A DNA stretch of 21,401 nt, from positions 1 through 21,401 of IMG/VR virus record IMGVR_UViG_3300021375_000197; one strand, 5' to 3'. Shown one piece after another: positions 10,758 through 20,700 of this stretch. This DNA is from a virus. Each line of letters begins with the position of its first letter. The first letter of the stretch is position 1. The notes below the pieces were generated by a model. The model had not been told where the DNA came from and searched no databases. It was given only the letters and a program-made list of their open reading frames with translations. The translations under genes and the position numbers were made by a program.

Positions 10758-12260
10758 ATGGCTACTCAATCCGGAGCGACGGTTTCCGTCCACCTTTCTG
10801 CCCCTGACACCAACCCCGACACCATCGCGGACTACCAGCCTCAGCGCCTCACGGACCGCAACGGCCCCTCTCTCGAGGTTGGCGAGCTTACCTCGAACGA
10901 GGTCTCGGCCAACCGCCAAGAGACGTCCATCCGCTCCGGCTTCCAGCAGGTCACGGGTCAGGTCGGCTTCGAGCTTTCCCACCTCGCGCAGGACCGCCTG
11001 ATCGAGCTTGCGACCGCCGAAGAGTTCGTCGCGAACGAGACCATGTCGGGGAGCGTCTCCGAAGACCTGACGGTGGTTGTTGGCAACGACTTGGTCTACA
11101 CCTCCGCCACCAACAAGCTTGATCTTGTGCAGGCGGGTGCGACCTTCGACACCTCTTTCGCTGCGGACGACGTCGTCTCTTTCAGTATCTCCGGAGCCTC
11201 TGGCGCGTTCACGGGGACCGGACTGGTCCTCTCAGCAGGTCTCGCCCCCACGACCATCAGCATCACCGTTCTCAGCGGCGGTCTCCTCGATGAGGCCGAT
11301 CTCGCGGAGCAAGACTTCAACGCCGAGGGAAGCGTGATCACTTCCGTCGTCGATGGGGTCGCCGCCGTTGGCGCCGTCGCTGCGTACTACGATATCGACA
11401 CTCCGGTCGCCGGAGACGTCGGCACGGTGGGGGTCTTCACCGCTGCTGACACCACGGGGGCTATTCACAAGTTCGTCGGGCGCATCGGCACCAAGAGTGT
11501 TGCCGGTGACACCCTGTTCGTGATGGTCGAGATCTCCGGAAGCCTTACGGTGGAGACCGGCCAGACCGTCGTCTCCCTTGGCGGGGAGCTTATGAGCCGC
11601 GTCCGGAAGGACGAGATGCTCTACTCGGCGATCCGCAAGGGTTACCCGGAAGCCGCGAATGGCGGTGGCCTTGAGCAGGTCTTCTCCGGCTGCACGGTGA
11701 ACAACCTTTCGCTGTCGATCCAGCCTGGATCACTGGTCACCGGCACCGCGGACATCCTCGGCATCTCGGCTGGTGCCATGGAGGCTTCATACACCGCACA
11801 AGACTCCGGCAACCCCGGCGCAGCCAGCACCGCCTACTCGCCCTTCGCATCCTGCGTCGGCATCGAGGACGGCCCCAACGCGGTCGTCTCCGGTCTGGAC
11901 TTCACGATCAACAACAACCGTGAGACGGTCCCGCTGCTCTGCTCGGCCTTCGCCAACGACGTCTACGAAGGTGTCGCCAACGTCTCCGGAACGGCTACCC
12001 TGCTCTTCGAGAACGAGCTTGAGTACAACCGCTTCGCTGACGAGGAAGAGACGACCCTTACGGTCGCTCTGAAGTCCGTGGCTGGTAGCAGCGACGACAT
12101 GATGATCGTCCACTTCCCGCGAGTCCGCTACACGCAGCCCTCCTTCGAGGTTCCTGCCAACGGCCCCGTGGTCCTCACCCTGAACTTCCGCTCGCTTGAG
12201 TCCGACTACCCCGGCGCCCCCGCGGTGCCGTGCTCCGCAGTCATCATCAAGACGGCCTGA
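10758..12260 (+). CDS. Tail tube protein, paralogue 1
   Basis: A 500-aa protein that shares two blocks with the next gene. The N block is residues about 31-91 (LTDRNGPSLEVGELTSNEVS, then NRQETSIRSGFQQVTGQVGF). The C block is about 276-500 (TVNNLSLSIQPGSLVTGTAD, NNNRETVPLLCSAFANDVYE and a final YTQPSFEVPANGPVVLTLNF). Both are typical of tail tube proteins that form stacked rings. Residues about 95-270 are a paralogue-specific, Gly/Val/Ser/Thr-rich beta region probably exposed on the tube surface. At 500 residues it is longer than the common 150-330. No Shine-Dalgarno sequence precedes the ATG. TAGACT followed by 6 nt and ATG matches the leaderless promoter spacing, but this may be chance. Confidence 0.8.
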   Translation: MATQSGATVSVHLSAPDTNPDTIADYQPQRLTDRNGPSLEVGELTSNEVSANRQETSIRSGFQQVTGQVGFELSHLAQDRLIELATAEEFVANETMSGSVSEDLTVVVGNDLVYTSATNKLDLVQAGATFDTSFAADDVVSFSISGASGAFTGTGLVLSAGLAPTTISITVLSGGLLDEADLAEQDFNAEGSVITSVVDGVAAVGAVAAYYDIDTPVAGDVGTVGVFTAADTTGAIHKFVGRIGTKSVAGDTLFVMVEISGSLTVETGQTVVSLGGELMSRVRKDEMLYSAIRKGYPEAANGGGLEQVFSGCTVNNLSLSIQPGSLVTGTADILGISAGAMEASYTAQDSGNPGAASTAYSPFASCVGIEDGPNAVVSGLDFTINNNRETVPLLCSAFANDVYEGVANVSGTATLLFENELEYNRFADEEETTLTVALKSVAGSSDDMMIVHFPRVRYTQPSFEVPANGPVVLTLNFRSLESDYPGAPAVPCSAVIIKTA

Positions 12261-12279
12261 TCCTAGGAGGAACTAAGAC

Positions 12280-13827
12280 ATGGTTACACAATCTGGAGCG
12301 ACCGTTACGGTCGCCATTAGCCCTCCCTCGACGTTGCTCGCTACCGTCGATAAGGACAGCGTGCAGGATCTGATCGACGGGACCGAACTGACTACTGTCG
12401 AGCGCACGGACGCCCCCGACACTTGGGTCCTGGTCGGGCCTGCGGACACCTTCTCTGCCGACTTCCAGGCCTCAGGAACCGAAGTCTGGGCTTCTCTGGT
12501 CGTGTCTGCGGTTACTTACGAGTTCCGCGGCACCGTCCAGACAGGCGCGACGGGCACCGAAGTCACCTTGGAGAACATTGTTTGGATCACGGCCGACCCG
12601 GAGAACACTCAGGCCGCCGTCGCCCCCGAAGCGGGCAGCGTGTACGGCCTCTATGTCGGAGCGTTCTCTGCTATGCGCCTGACGGACCGTAACGGACCGT
12701 CTCTGGACGTTGGCGAGCTTACCTCGAACGAGGTGTCCGCTAACCGACAGGAGACCTCCATCCGGTCAGGATTCCAGCAGGTTACGGGTCAGATTGGCTT
12801 CGAGCTTTCGTACCTGTCGCAGGACGAACTTATCGAGCTTGCTACGGCGGACCCGTTCACGGACCTGACCGCGGCGACTGGGAACGCTGGCAACGGCTCT
12901 GCTATCTATACGGCTTCCAGCAAGACGTTCTCCGGCCTCACCGCTCAGGACGCAGAGGATGTTGGGCAGTACTTCCTGTGCTACTTCGATAGCAGCTTCT
13001 CGTTCATCGGTCTTCTTGAGACGACGACGAGTGTGAAGGTCGTGCAGCACCTTCAAGGTGAGGAGCCCGAAGGTAACCTGGCTGCTACTGCCGTTACCTC
13101 GCTTACCATCGAGGGCATGGAGATCTCGATGGTTCGCAAGGCCCCCATGCGGTACTCGACCATCGTCAAGGACTACCCCGAGATCTCTGCCGCTCAGGCG
13201 TTCGGAGGTTGCACCGTCAACAACCTGTCGATGTCGGTTCAGCCGGGATCGCTCGTGACGGGCACCGCGGACATCCTCGGTATCCAGGCCAAGCGTATGC
13301 AGGGCCAAGGCGAGACTCCGGGTCGGTTCAACTACGGCGAGGACGGCGACTTCAGAAACGATGTCGCGGGTAACGTCGGTTCCCTTGCAGGAACCACCGC
13401 CTACTCCCCGTTCTCGTCTTGCGTGGCGATTGACAATGTCGGCACGGGAGTCGTGTCCGGCTTTGACTTCACCATCAACAACAACCGAGAGACCATCCCT
13501 CTGCTTTGCTCCGCGTTCGCGGACAACGTGTACGAGGGTGTGGCGAACGTGTCTGGTACGATGACCCTCCTCTTCGAGGATGAGGGCGAGTACAACAAGT
13601 TCGCAAACGAGACTGAGTCTTCCGTGCTCATCACCCTTTCGGGCGGTGCCGCTGACGGCACGGACGCCATGTTCTTCTACTTCCCGCGAGTCCGGTACAC
13701 TCAGCCCTCCTTCGAGGTTCCTGCCAACGGCCCCGTGGTTCTGACTCTTAACTTCCGGTCGCTGGAGGCTGACTACGGTCAGGCTGGCGATCTCGTGAAG
13801 ACTTCCTGCGTCATCGGACGCGCCTGA
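12280..13827 (+). CDS. Tail tube protein, paralogue 2
   Basis: A 515-aa protein with the same N block (about 133-192) and C block (about 281-515) as the preceding gene, and the same first residues (VTQSGATV versus ATQSGATV). Here the extra domain comes first, at residues about 12-130 (beta-rich, with WVLVGPADTFSADFQASGTE and TYEFRGTVQTGATGTEV). The mid insertion is short (residues 195-275). It has a strong Shine-Dalgarno sequence (AGGAGG, 12265-12270, 9 nt before ATG), unlike paralogue 1. The pair probably builds a tube of two subunits, or supplies one tube and one specialised end ring. Confidence 0.78.
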   Translation: MVTQSGATVTVAISPPSTLLATVDKDSVQDLIDGTELTTVERTDAPDTWVLVGPADTFSADFQASGTEVWASLVVSAVTYEFRGTVQTGATGTEVTLENIVWITADPENTQAAVAPEAGSVYGLYVGAFSAMRLTDRNGPSLDVGELTSNEVSANRQETSIRSGFQQVTGQIGFELSYLSQDELIELATADPFTDLTAATGNAGNGSAIYTASSKTFSGLTAQDAEDVGQYFLCYFDSSFSFIGLLETTTSVKVVQHLQGEEPEGNLAATAVTSLTIEGMEISMVRKAPMRYSTIVKDYPEISAAQAFGGCTVNNLSMSVQPGSLVTGTADILGIQAKRMQGQGETPGRFNYGEDGDFRNDVAGNVGSLAGTTAYSPFSSCVAIDNVGTGVVSGFDFTINNNRETIPLLCSAFADNVYEGVANVSGTMTLLFEDEGEYNKFANETESSVLITLSGGAADGTDAMFFYFPRVRYTQPSFEVPANGPVVLTLNFRSLEADYGQAGDLVKTSCVIGRA

Positions 13828-13880
13828 TCTAGCTAGGCTAGGTCGATCCCCACCAAACCTCTTTTAGACCCCCAAATACC

Positions 13881-14294
13881 ATGGACCTTTCTTCACTCGA
13901 TACCGCAACGAACTCCGCCGTCATGGAAGTGCGCCACCCCGTCACCGGGGAGCCGCTCATGACTGAGGACGACCAGCCCATCACCATCACCCTCCGCTCT
14001 GCCGACTCGGACGAGTACGAGACCGCGATGCACGATGCCCAGCGTAGCGCCGCCCGCGCCGCCGCCCAGACGGACGGCATTGCGGATCCGGCTGGCACCA
14101 CCAAGCGTGCTATCGCCGTTCTCGTGCGCTGCATCGTTGGCTGGGAGAACATCATCGTTGACGGCGAGGAGCTTTCCTACTCCCGCTCGAACGCTGGCAC
14201 TCTGATGACCAAGGTTCGCTTCATCCGCGAGCAGGTCAGCAAGTTCATCTCCAACCGGGCAAACTTCCTGGAGGATGCCAAGGGGGAATCCTGA
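13881..14294 (+). CDS. Tail assembly chaperone, short (G-like) form
   Basis: A 137-aa, acidic protein: MDLSSLDTATNSAVMEVRHP, TITLRSADSDEYETAMHDAQ, a long Arg/Ala helix, RAIAVLVRCIVGWENIIVDG and RFIREQVSKFISNRANFLED. The strand-helix pattern and position between tail tube and tape measure match the first of the two overlapping chaperones (lambda G and T). Just before its stop the mRNA has AAG GGG GAA TCC TGA, and the -1 frame continues open into the next segment. There is no Shine-Dalgarno sequence; its leader is C/A-rich like that of the gene at 8343. The chaperone is expected to bind the tape measure during tail assembly and not to stay in the virion. Confidence 0.78.
   Translation: MDLSSLDTATNSAVMEVRHPVTGEPLMTEDDQPITITLRSADSDEYETAMHDAQRSAARAAAQTDGIADPAGTTKRAIAVLVRCIVGWENIIVDGEELSYSRSNAGTLMTKVRFIREQVSKFISNRANFLEDAKGES
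14280..14288 (+). promoter_or_regulatory. Probable -1 ribosomal frameshift site (AAGGGGGAA)
   Basis: In the chaperone frame the codons are AAG GGG GAA TCC TGA. The -1 frame (CAA GGG GGA ATC CTG AAG) is open for about 395 nt. A peptidyl-tRNA on GGG can re-pair one base back within the run of five G (14282-14286). The site is not the classical X-XXY-YYZ heptamer, so efficiency may be modest; downstream structure was not established. Confidence 0.6.
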
Positions 14295-14680
14295 AGGCTC
14301 TGATCGAACTCTCGGAGGGTCTTCACAAGAGATCCTCCGGGGGCGATTCGGGGCCTACTGAGAGCCAACTGCGACTGCTGGCGAAAGCCAAGGGGCTTGA
14401 CCCCGACGAGTACGTTGCGGAACACATGGGGAGTATCGAACTCCCTCACGCCTACCGATACCTCTGGAGCGTCTATCGTAACCTGTCCAACAGGCGCTCT
14501 TACTCAGACGGGAACCCGCTGGCGATCTCCTTCTGCGAGATCGAAAGCTACTCACGATTGACCAAGACTCCCTTGGATTCTTGGGAGGTCGCAATCATTA
14601 CAGCCCTCGACGATCATGAGCGTGGTCTCATGTACGAGGATATCCGTAAGCGGCAAAACAAAGGCAAGCTGAAGCGATGA
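14285..14680 (+). CDS. Tail assembly chaperone, -1 frame (T-like) extension
   Basis: Read in the -1 frame from 14285, the extension runs without a stop: G-I-L-K-A-L-I-E-L-S-E-G-L-H-K-R, then ESQLRLLAKAKGLDPDEYVA, then MGSIELPHAYRYLWSVYRNL, a long segment with SFCEIESYSRLTKTPLDSWE and a basic end (RKRQNKGKLKR). It is about 130 residues long and would be fused to residues 1 to about 135 of the G-like protein. There is no credible independent start: the only internal ATG (14426) has no Shine-Dalgarno sequence and lies far into the conserved region. It precedes the tape measure gene, the fixed position of the G/GT pair in siphoviruses. Confidence 0.7.
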   Translation, partial: GILKALIELSEGLHKRSSGGDSGPTESQLRLLAKAKGLDPDEYVAEHMGSIELPHAYRYLWSVYRNLSNRRSYSDGNPLAISFCEIESYSRLTKTPLDSWEVAIITALDDHERGLMYEDIRKRQNKGKLKR

Positions 14681-14709
14681 CTACCATCACAAATAAGGAA
14701 TCCATCTGA
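14677..14709 (+). CDS. 10-codon mini-ORF coupling the chaperone and tape measure genes
   Basis: An ATG overlapping the chaperone stop (ATGA at 14677) opens a frame coding MTTITNKESI, and its TGA (14707-14709) overlaps the tape measure ATG (TGATG). The tape measure Shine-Dalgarno sequence AAGGAA lies inside it. A tiny relay ORF of this kind could pass ribosomes from one gene to the next. It is supported only by the two overlaps and may have no product of its own. Confidence 0.35.
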   Translation: MTTITNKESI

Positions 14710-17700
14710 TGGTAGATGTTGCCGTACTCCAACTGCAGGTCGATAGCCAGCCAGTTCTGACAGCCGCTCAGAACCTGGCTGCGCTCAGTACTGCTGCCCG
14801 CCGGACGGAAGCGGTGCTTGAGGATGTTGGCTCTAAAAAGCCCTTCTCCGGCTTCAACGCTGCGGACGCCAAGAAGTCCTTCGAGTCTGTAATCGGCGTG
14901 GTGAACTCCTTCTCCGGTGAACTGAAGGAGGCGGCGACAGACTTCGCGGGGTTCGGGACTTCCGTCAACGACATCGGAAAGAACCTTGGATCCTTCGGGG
15001 ATTCGTTCACAAAGCTGGGCGACGGTCTAACCAAGATCACCCAAGCCGGTGGCACCAAGTCCCTAGGTAAGGTCGTGGGAGCGATCAAGCAGATCGAGAC
15101 CGCCTCGACTGCTGCCGAGGGTCCTGTGACTAAGATCGCAGATGCAATGGGTAGGCTACGGGATGCCTCGAGCGGCATCTCGTCTAGCGGCAACTCCTTC
15201 AAGACCAGCCTTTCCAACCTCGTCCGTCCCGCCGATAGTGCTGCGGGCAAGTTGGAGCGGGCCGCCACCGCGGCTGCCGCGCTGTCCTCTACGATCAAAC
15301 GTATCGGCAACCAAGGCGGCGGTAACGCTAAGATCCAAAACGTAGGCAAGGTCGCCTCCGAGGCGGGCGAAGCCTTCCGATCCCTGTCCGGTCCGCTCGG
15401 CACAGTGGTCGGCGAGCTAGGTGGATTCCAGACCCAGATTGCCACCATTGTCAAGGGCATCGGCGAGAGCGCCACTGGGATCAACGGGGTCAAGACTCAG
15501 TTCGAGACCATATCGAACTCTATCGCGCTGCTGGGCGACAAGAGCCGTCTGAACGCAATCATCTCCGTGGCTACCGCCCTGATCGGGTACGGCAAAGCGG
15601 CGGGGCGAGCGGTCACTCCCCTGAAGAATCTGGTCGAGTCTACCCGGCAGCTTAGGGAGGCTACCACCGGAATGGCCGGACGGTACACCCGATTCAACAC
15701 TGCCCTAGATGGGCTGGTTAAGTCTGGAGAGCCTGCGGCTACGAAGGTGAAGGAGCTTGGTGAGGTGGCGAGCGTCACCTTGGGTAAGTTCGAGAAGCTT
15801 GAGGAGACCGTCCGTGAGCTTCGGGTCGAGGTTGGCCGATTGCAGGCTCAGACCGGGCGTCGAGGTGGGCTTCGTAAGATTGCCAACGAGGCCGAGGCGG
15901 CAGGCAACAGCATTGCGCGGGCTGGGCGTCAGTCTAAGGTCGCTGGCAACTTCCTCCGCCAGTTCGCTACGGGACTCGGCCTCGTGGGCGGCGGCTTCGC
16001 GGCTGCGCTAGGGGCGCGTGCGTTCGTCAACACGCTGGCGGACTTCGAGTTCCAAGCCGCCAAGACCGCGGCGGTGGCGATCAAGCTGGGTGGCACCTAC
16101 AGGGAGGTGGCCGAGCAGACTGAGAACCTCGTGAGGCAGTCTAGGGATCTAGGCGCGACCACCCGGTTCACTGCGGTTGAGGCCGCGGAGGCGCAGTTCT
16201 TCCTGGCCCGAGCGGGCTTCGAGGTCAACGAGATCCTCGAGGCCACCCCGGCCACGCTAAACCTTGCGGCGGCTGGCTACATCGACCTCGGTCGGGCCGC
16301 AGACATCGCGTCCAACGTGCTCAAGCAGTTCTCCTTGGAGACGTTCCAGCTTGAGGAAGTCACCAACACGCTGGTCTTCACGGCCAACAGCGCAAACACC
16401 AGCGTGGAGCAGATGGCTAACGCCCTGTCCTACGCAGGCCCCTTCGCGGCCAGCTTGGGGATCTCGGTTGACGAGGCTTCGGCAGCAATTGGCGCCCTCG
16501 GAAACGCGGGCATCCAAGGCTCTCTTGCTGGTACTAACCTTCGAGGCGTGCTCGTCTCGCTGATCAGTCCCAGCAAGACCGCGGGGCAGGCCCTAGACAA
16601 GCTTGGTGCTCGTATTGGGGGAACCCGCGACTCGTTCAACGTCGCCACGCAGGGACTCGAGCAGGTGCTGGAAAACCTGGCTGCGGCTGGTGAGTTGACA
16701 GACGAACTTGCAGTTGAGTTTGCTCAGATCTTCAACAGGCGTAACGTCTCTGGTGCTTTGGCGCTGACGAAGAACGTCGAGGATCTGCAAGGTATCTTGG
16801 CGGGCATCGCGGAGTCGGCAGACCCCGCCCGCGAGGTCGCCGAGGCCGTGGACGATACGCTCACCGGGTCGTTCTTGCGGGCTCGCTCTGCTGCGGCGGA
16901 GCTTTCACTGTCGCTAGGTGATCGAGGCGTCGGCTCTGCGCTCCGCAACCTTGTGGAGAATGTTGCCGGTGGGCTTCGAGTCCTAGCGGGCGGAGAATCC
17001 TCTCTCAAGTCTCTCAATGAGACCACGCTCAAAACCGCCAAGACGCTCAAGGCTCTGGGCTCTGGTATCGCGGGAGCTATTGGTGCGGGGGCGCTGGTCA
17101 GTGCCATCGGCGCACTCTCTGGCGTGGTTTCGGGGATCAGGGCCGTCGCCGTAGCCCTCGGAATTGCTACGGCAGCGGCGAACACCGCCACCGTTTCGTT
17201 TACGGCTCTGTCGTTGTCGAACCCTCTGTTCGCTCTAGGCGGATTGGCCTTGGCCGTGGCCGCGTACACCACCGACCTTTTCGGTTTGGCCGAGGCCAAC
17301 TATGATGCGGCGGATGCGACCGACGCGCTGACTGAAGCGCAGGAGCGGGCGTCACAGGCCACCAAGGATCGCGCCGACCAAGAGGCTCGTGCTATCGCGG
17401 CTGTCGGCGGGTTTACCCGCGTGGGTCGGCTCATTGACGTCGAAGCCGACGAGAAGGCTATCGCCTCCGAGATCAGTGCGCTACAGAGGGGCATTGAGCT
17501 TCTGAAGACCGAGGCCCAGGCTAGCGGCGAGGGCTTCACTCTTTCGCTTCTCAAGGGTCTTAGCAGTGAGGAGGCCGAAGCTACACTCGACGCCCTGACC
17601 GCTAAGATCGCGGATACCGGAGGGAGGAAGGCCGCGATTGAATTCGGCAAGATTACTGACGAGTTCCTTGAGCTTGCGAGAGCAGCCGAGTCGTCGGTGC

Positions 17701-20700
17701 CCACTACGACCGCAGATCAGATCGCAGAGAGCTTCATCAGAGCCTCAGATGAGGGTAGAAGCCTCCTTACTGTCCTCCGCGAGCTAGCTTTCGAGTCAGG
17801 AGAGGGGCTCACCCCTAGAGGCGTAAGCTTTAAGCGACAGGGGCTCACTAGTCGAGGAGAGGATGCCAGTCTGCGGAACGTGCCGGTAAGTCGCCGGGGC
17901 TCTACGGATCTGAACCCTTTCTTTGCGTCACTGGAGGAGCCCATTGCGGATTTTGGGCGCGTGAAGCAGGAGCTTACTGCGACACTCAATACTCGATTCG
18001 ACGAGCTAATCCCAGAGCCCTCCCCTGAGGTTCAACGAAAGTTCACCGAAGCGTTAATCGCTAACTTCGACCTCAACGAAGCTAGGCAGCGGATACTTAA
18101 CGACGAAGAGGGCCTAGGGCTAAAAAGAGATATCCAGCAAGCCGTCAACGAGCTTGCCGACATTGAACTACGGGTCCAATCCAAGAAGGATGAGGTTCGG
18201 AGGGCCGGTGGTTCCGGCAGACTCGCAGCAAGCGACCCGCTGATTGCTGAAAGGCAGCAAGCCGTCAACCGCGTGGTGGGCATTCGGTTTGAGCTGGAGT
18301 CACGCGCGAACTTTGAGAACACTGTTGAAGAGGCGGTCTCCGGATTCACGGAACAACTCGCTGAAGAGCGCGTGTTCGACACCCTAGGGTCGGAGATTGC
18401 CGCTGGGGTCCTGGCCCCGCTGGAACAGGCTCTGGGGTCTGCCGAGACATCGCTGAGAACGTTCTTGGCTGACCAAGAGGCCAGACTTCGCAAGTCTAGG
18501 CTTGGGTCGGAGCTTGAGGGTCAGGTTGCCTTTTTCAATAAGGATACCTTGGCCGAATCCCAGCAGCAAGCCGAGGCGGAGGCTACCCTCCAAGGCAAGG
18601 TGGGTATCGAGCTTGAGATTGCCAAGGAGCGCATCCGCCTCCAAAAGGAACTGAACAAGCTCGTAACTGATTTCGTCGAGGAGGGCTTGAGCGAGGAGGA
18701 GGCCAAGGCCAAAGCCGTACTTAGTGTTGAAGTTGAGGCCAACCTAGAGGAGCGCCTCCGCACTGGACTGATCCGCGAGCGGGCGCTTGCCGTCGAGAAG
18801 GAGCAGAAGGTTGCCGACAACATCATCGGTCGCGCAACGCAGCGGCTGGCGCTGGATGAGGCGCAAGCTGTCCTTCGGCGGAAGATCCTTGGGCTCACCG
18901 AGGAGGACTCTCGCGCCGCGCGTGTCGAGGCGCAGGTCCGGCGAGAGCTTCTCAAAACTAACATCCAGGATGCTGCGGTTAGGGCGAAGGCCACCGAAGA
19001 GCTTACTGACCTCTTCAATAGAATTGAGCAAAGCAGGGAGGTGGGGCTCTTCATCAAGATCGAAGAGGACACCGTCGATGAGATCCAAAAGACTAGGGAT
19101 AAGATCCTTGATCTCAAATCGGCAACGGAAGACCTGTCCGCAGCCGAAAAGGCCCGTCAGCTTATTGAGCGTCAAGGCATTGAGGTCACTCAGGAGCGCG
19201 TGGCCGAGCTTGCCAACCTCATCGCGCAGCTTCGAGACGCACAGGCGGACCTCCGCACGCAAGAGCGCAGTCAATTCATCGAGGGGCTTCGCGTAGAGAA
19301 CGAGGAGCTTGCGGCACAGCTTTCAGCTATCGGGAGGCTTACCGCCGCCCGAGAGGCTGAGATCATCGCTAAGAAAGAGGGCGGGGACTTCACTGATAAA
19401 GAGATCCTCGCTATCAAGCGAGAGATCGAAATCCGGAACAAGCTTGAGGCGCAGCTTGAGCAGCGTTCCAAGAAGAAGGCTCGCGAGCGCGAGCTTGAGC
19501 GGAAGATCAATGATGCCATTGAGTCCGCACAGCAGGACTTGGCGGCTGGCCTTACGGACGTAGCTTTCGGCGCCCAGAGCGCCAGCGAGGCGTTTGCTGG
19601 ATTCATTGAGCAGCTTGGTCGAGCGATCCTCCAGGCTCAGATCTTCAAGGCCCTCGGCCCTCTGTTCAAGGAAGGGTCTCTCTTGTCGGATGCTATCGGG
19701 GCGGGCGTCCAAGTACCGGGGATCCCCGGTGGGGAGACCGCAGCCGCCACCTCCGAGTTGCCCACGCTGGACACCTCCGAGTTGCCCACGCTGGACACCT
19801 CCGAGTTCACCACCGCGCCGATCTACACGGTCGGAGTGGACACTACGCAAGCCTCAGAAGATCTGCAAAGATTCCAAAGCGAGCTTGAGAAGGTCGCGGC
19901 CCCTGCTCCGGTAAAGGTTCCGCTGGACACCACTGTCGCAAAGCAGGAGGTTGCTGAACTGGCTGAGGGTGTCGTAGACCTGCCCGCCCCTGAGTTCGAG
20001 GTTGGAAGCAGCCTGCAAGCGCAGCTTGACGTCCTCGGTAGTGGCGTGACACTCCCAGTGGAAGTGGATGCCGCCGCTCTGCCGTCGCCAGTGGAGGCCC
20101 CCCTCCCTGCTACGCAGGAGATTGCCCGCACCATTGTGGCCGAGGTGCCTCCGCCGCTTCCTGAAACCCAGGATGTGGTCCGCGTGTTGGTCAACGAGCT
20201 TCCCCCGCCGCCCACGGTCTACCAAAAGGTTATCCGAGTCTTGGTGGACGGTCCTGAAGGCGCCCCCGCTGCCGGAGGCGCCACCTCTGCCGCGACCTCT
20301 GGTGCGACCTCTGCCGCAACCTCTGCCGCGACCTCTGCCGCTACGACGGTAGACACCGCTCGCCTCTCTCAAAGCCTCACGCTTCCTGAGTTTGAGCCGA
20401 TCACCATTCCGGTAGACTTCGACGTTGACACCTCGAACTTCGAGCTTAGGGGAGTCGCACCGTCGTCCGCCCCGGTGGCTCCCACGCCGCTTCCGCTGCT
20501 CCCGCCGGGTGGCAATGCTCCGCTGCTGTCGGCAATTAACCCGCCCTCGCCTCTGGAGGCCACTAGGCAGAACAGACTTTCCGAAATAGCGGCGAGCGGT
20601 CCGAACGTCCAAGCTCAGTTCGACAATCTTGGAATCAGCACCGTACCGGAGTTCGAGCCGATTGAACTTGAGTTCGCGCCAATCGAGCCTGCTGCGCTGC

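Noticed and set aside
19854-20612. 252-codon minus-strand frame rich in Gly-Arg repeats
   Set aside because: It mirrors the ATSA and Pro-rich repeats of the tape measure gene and has no start signals.
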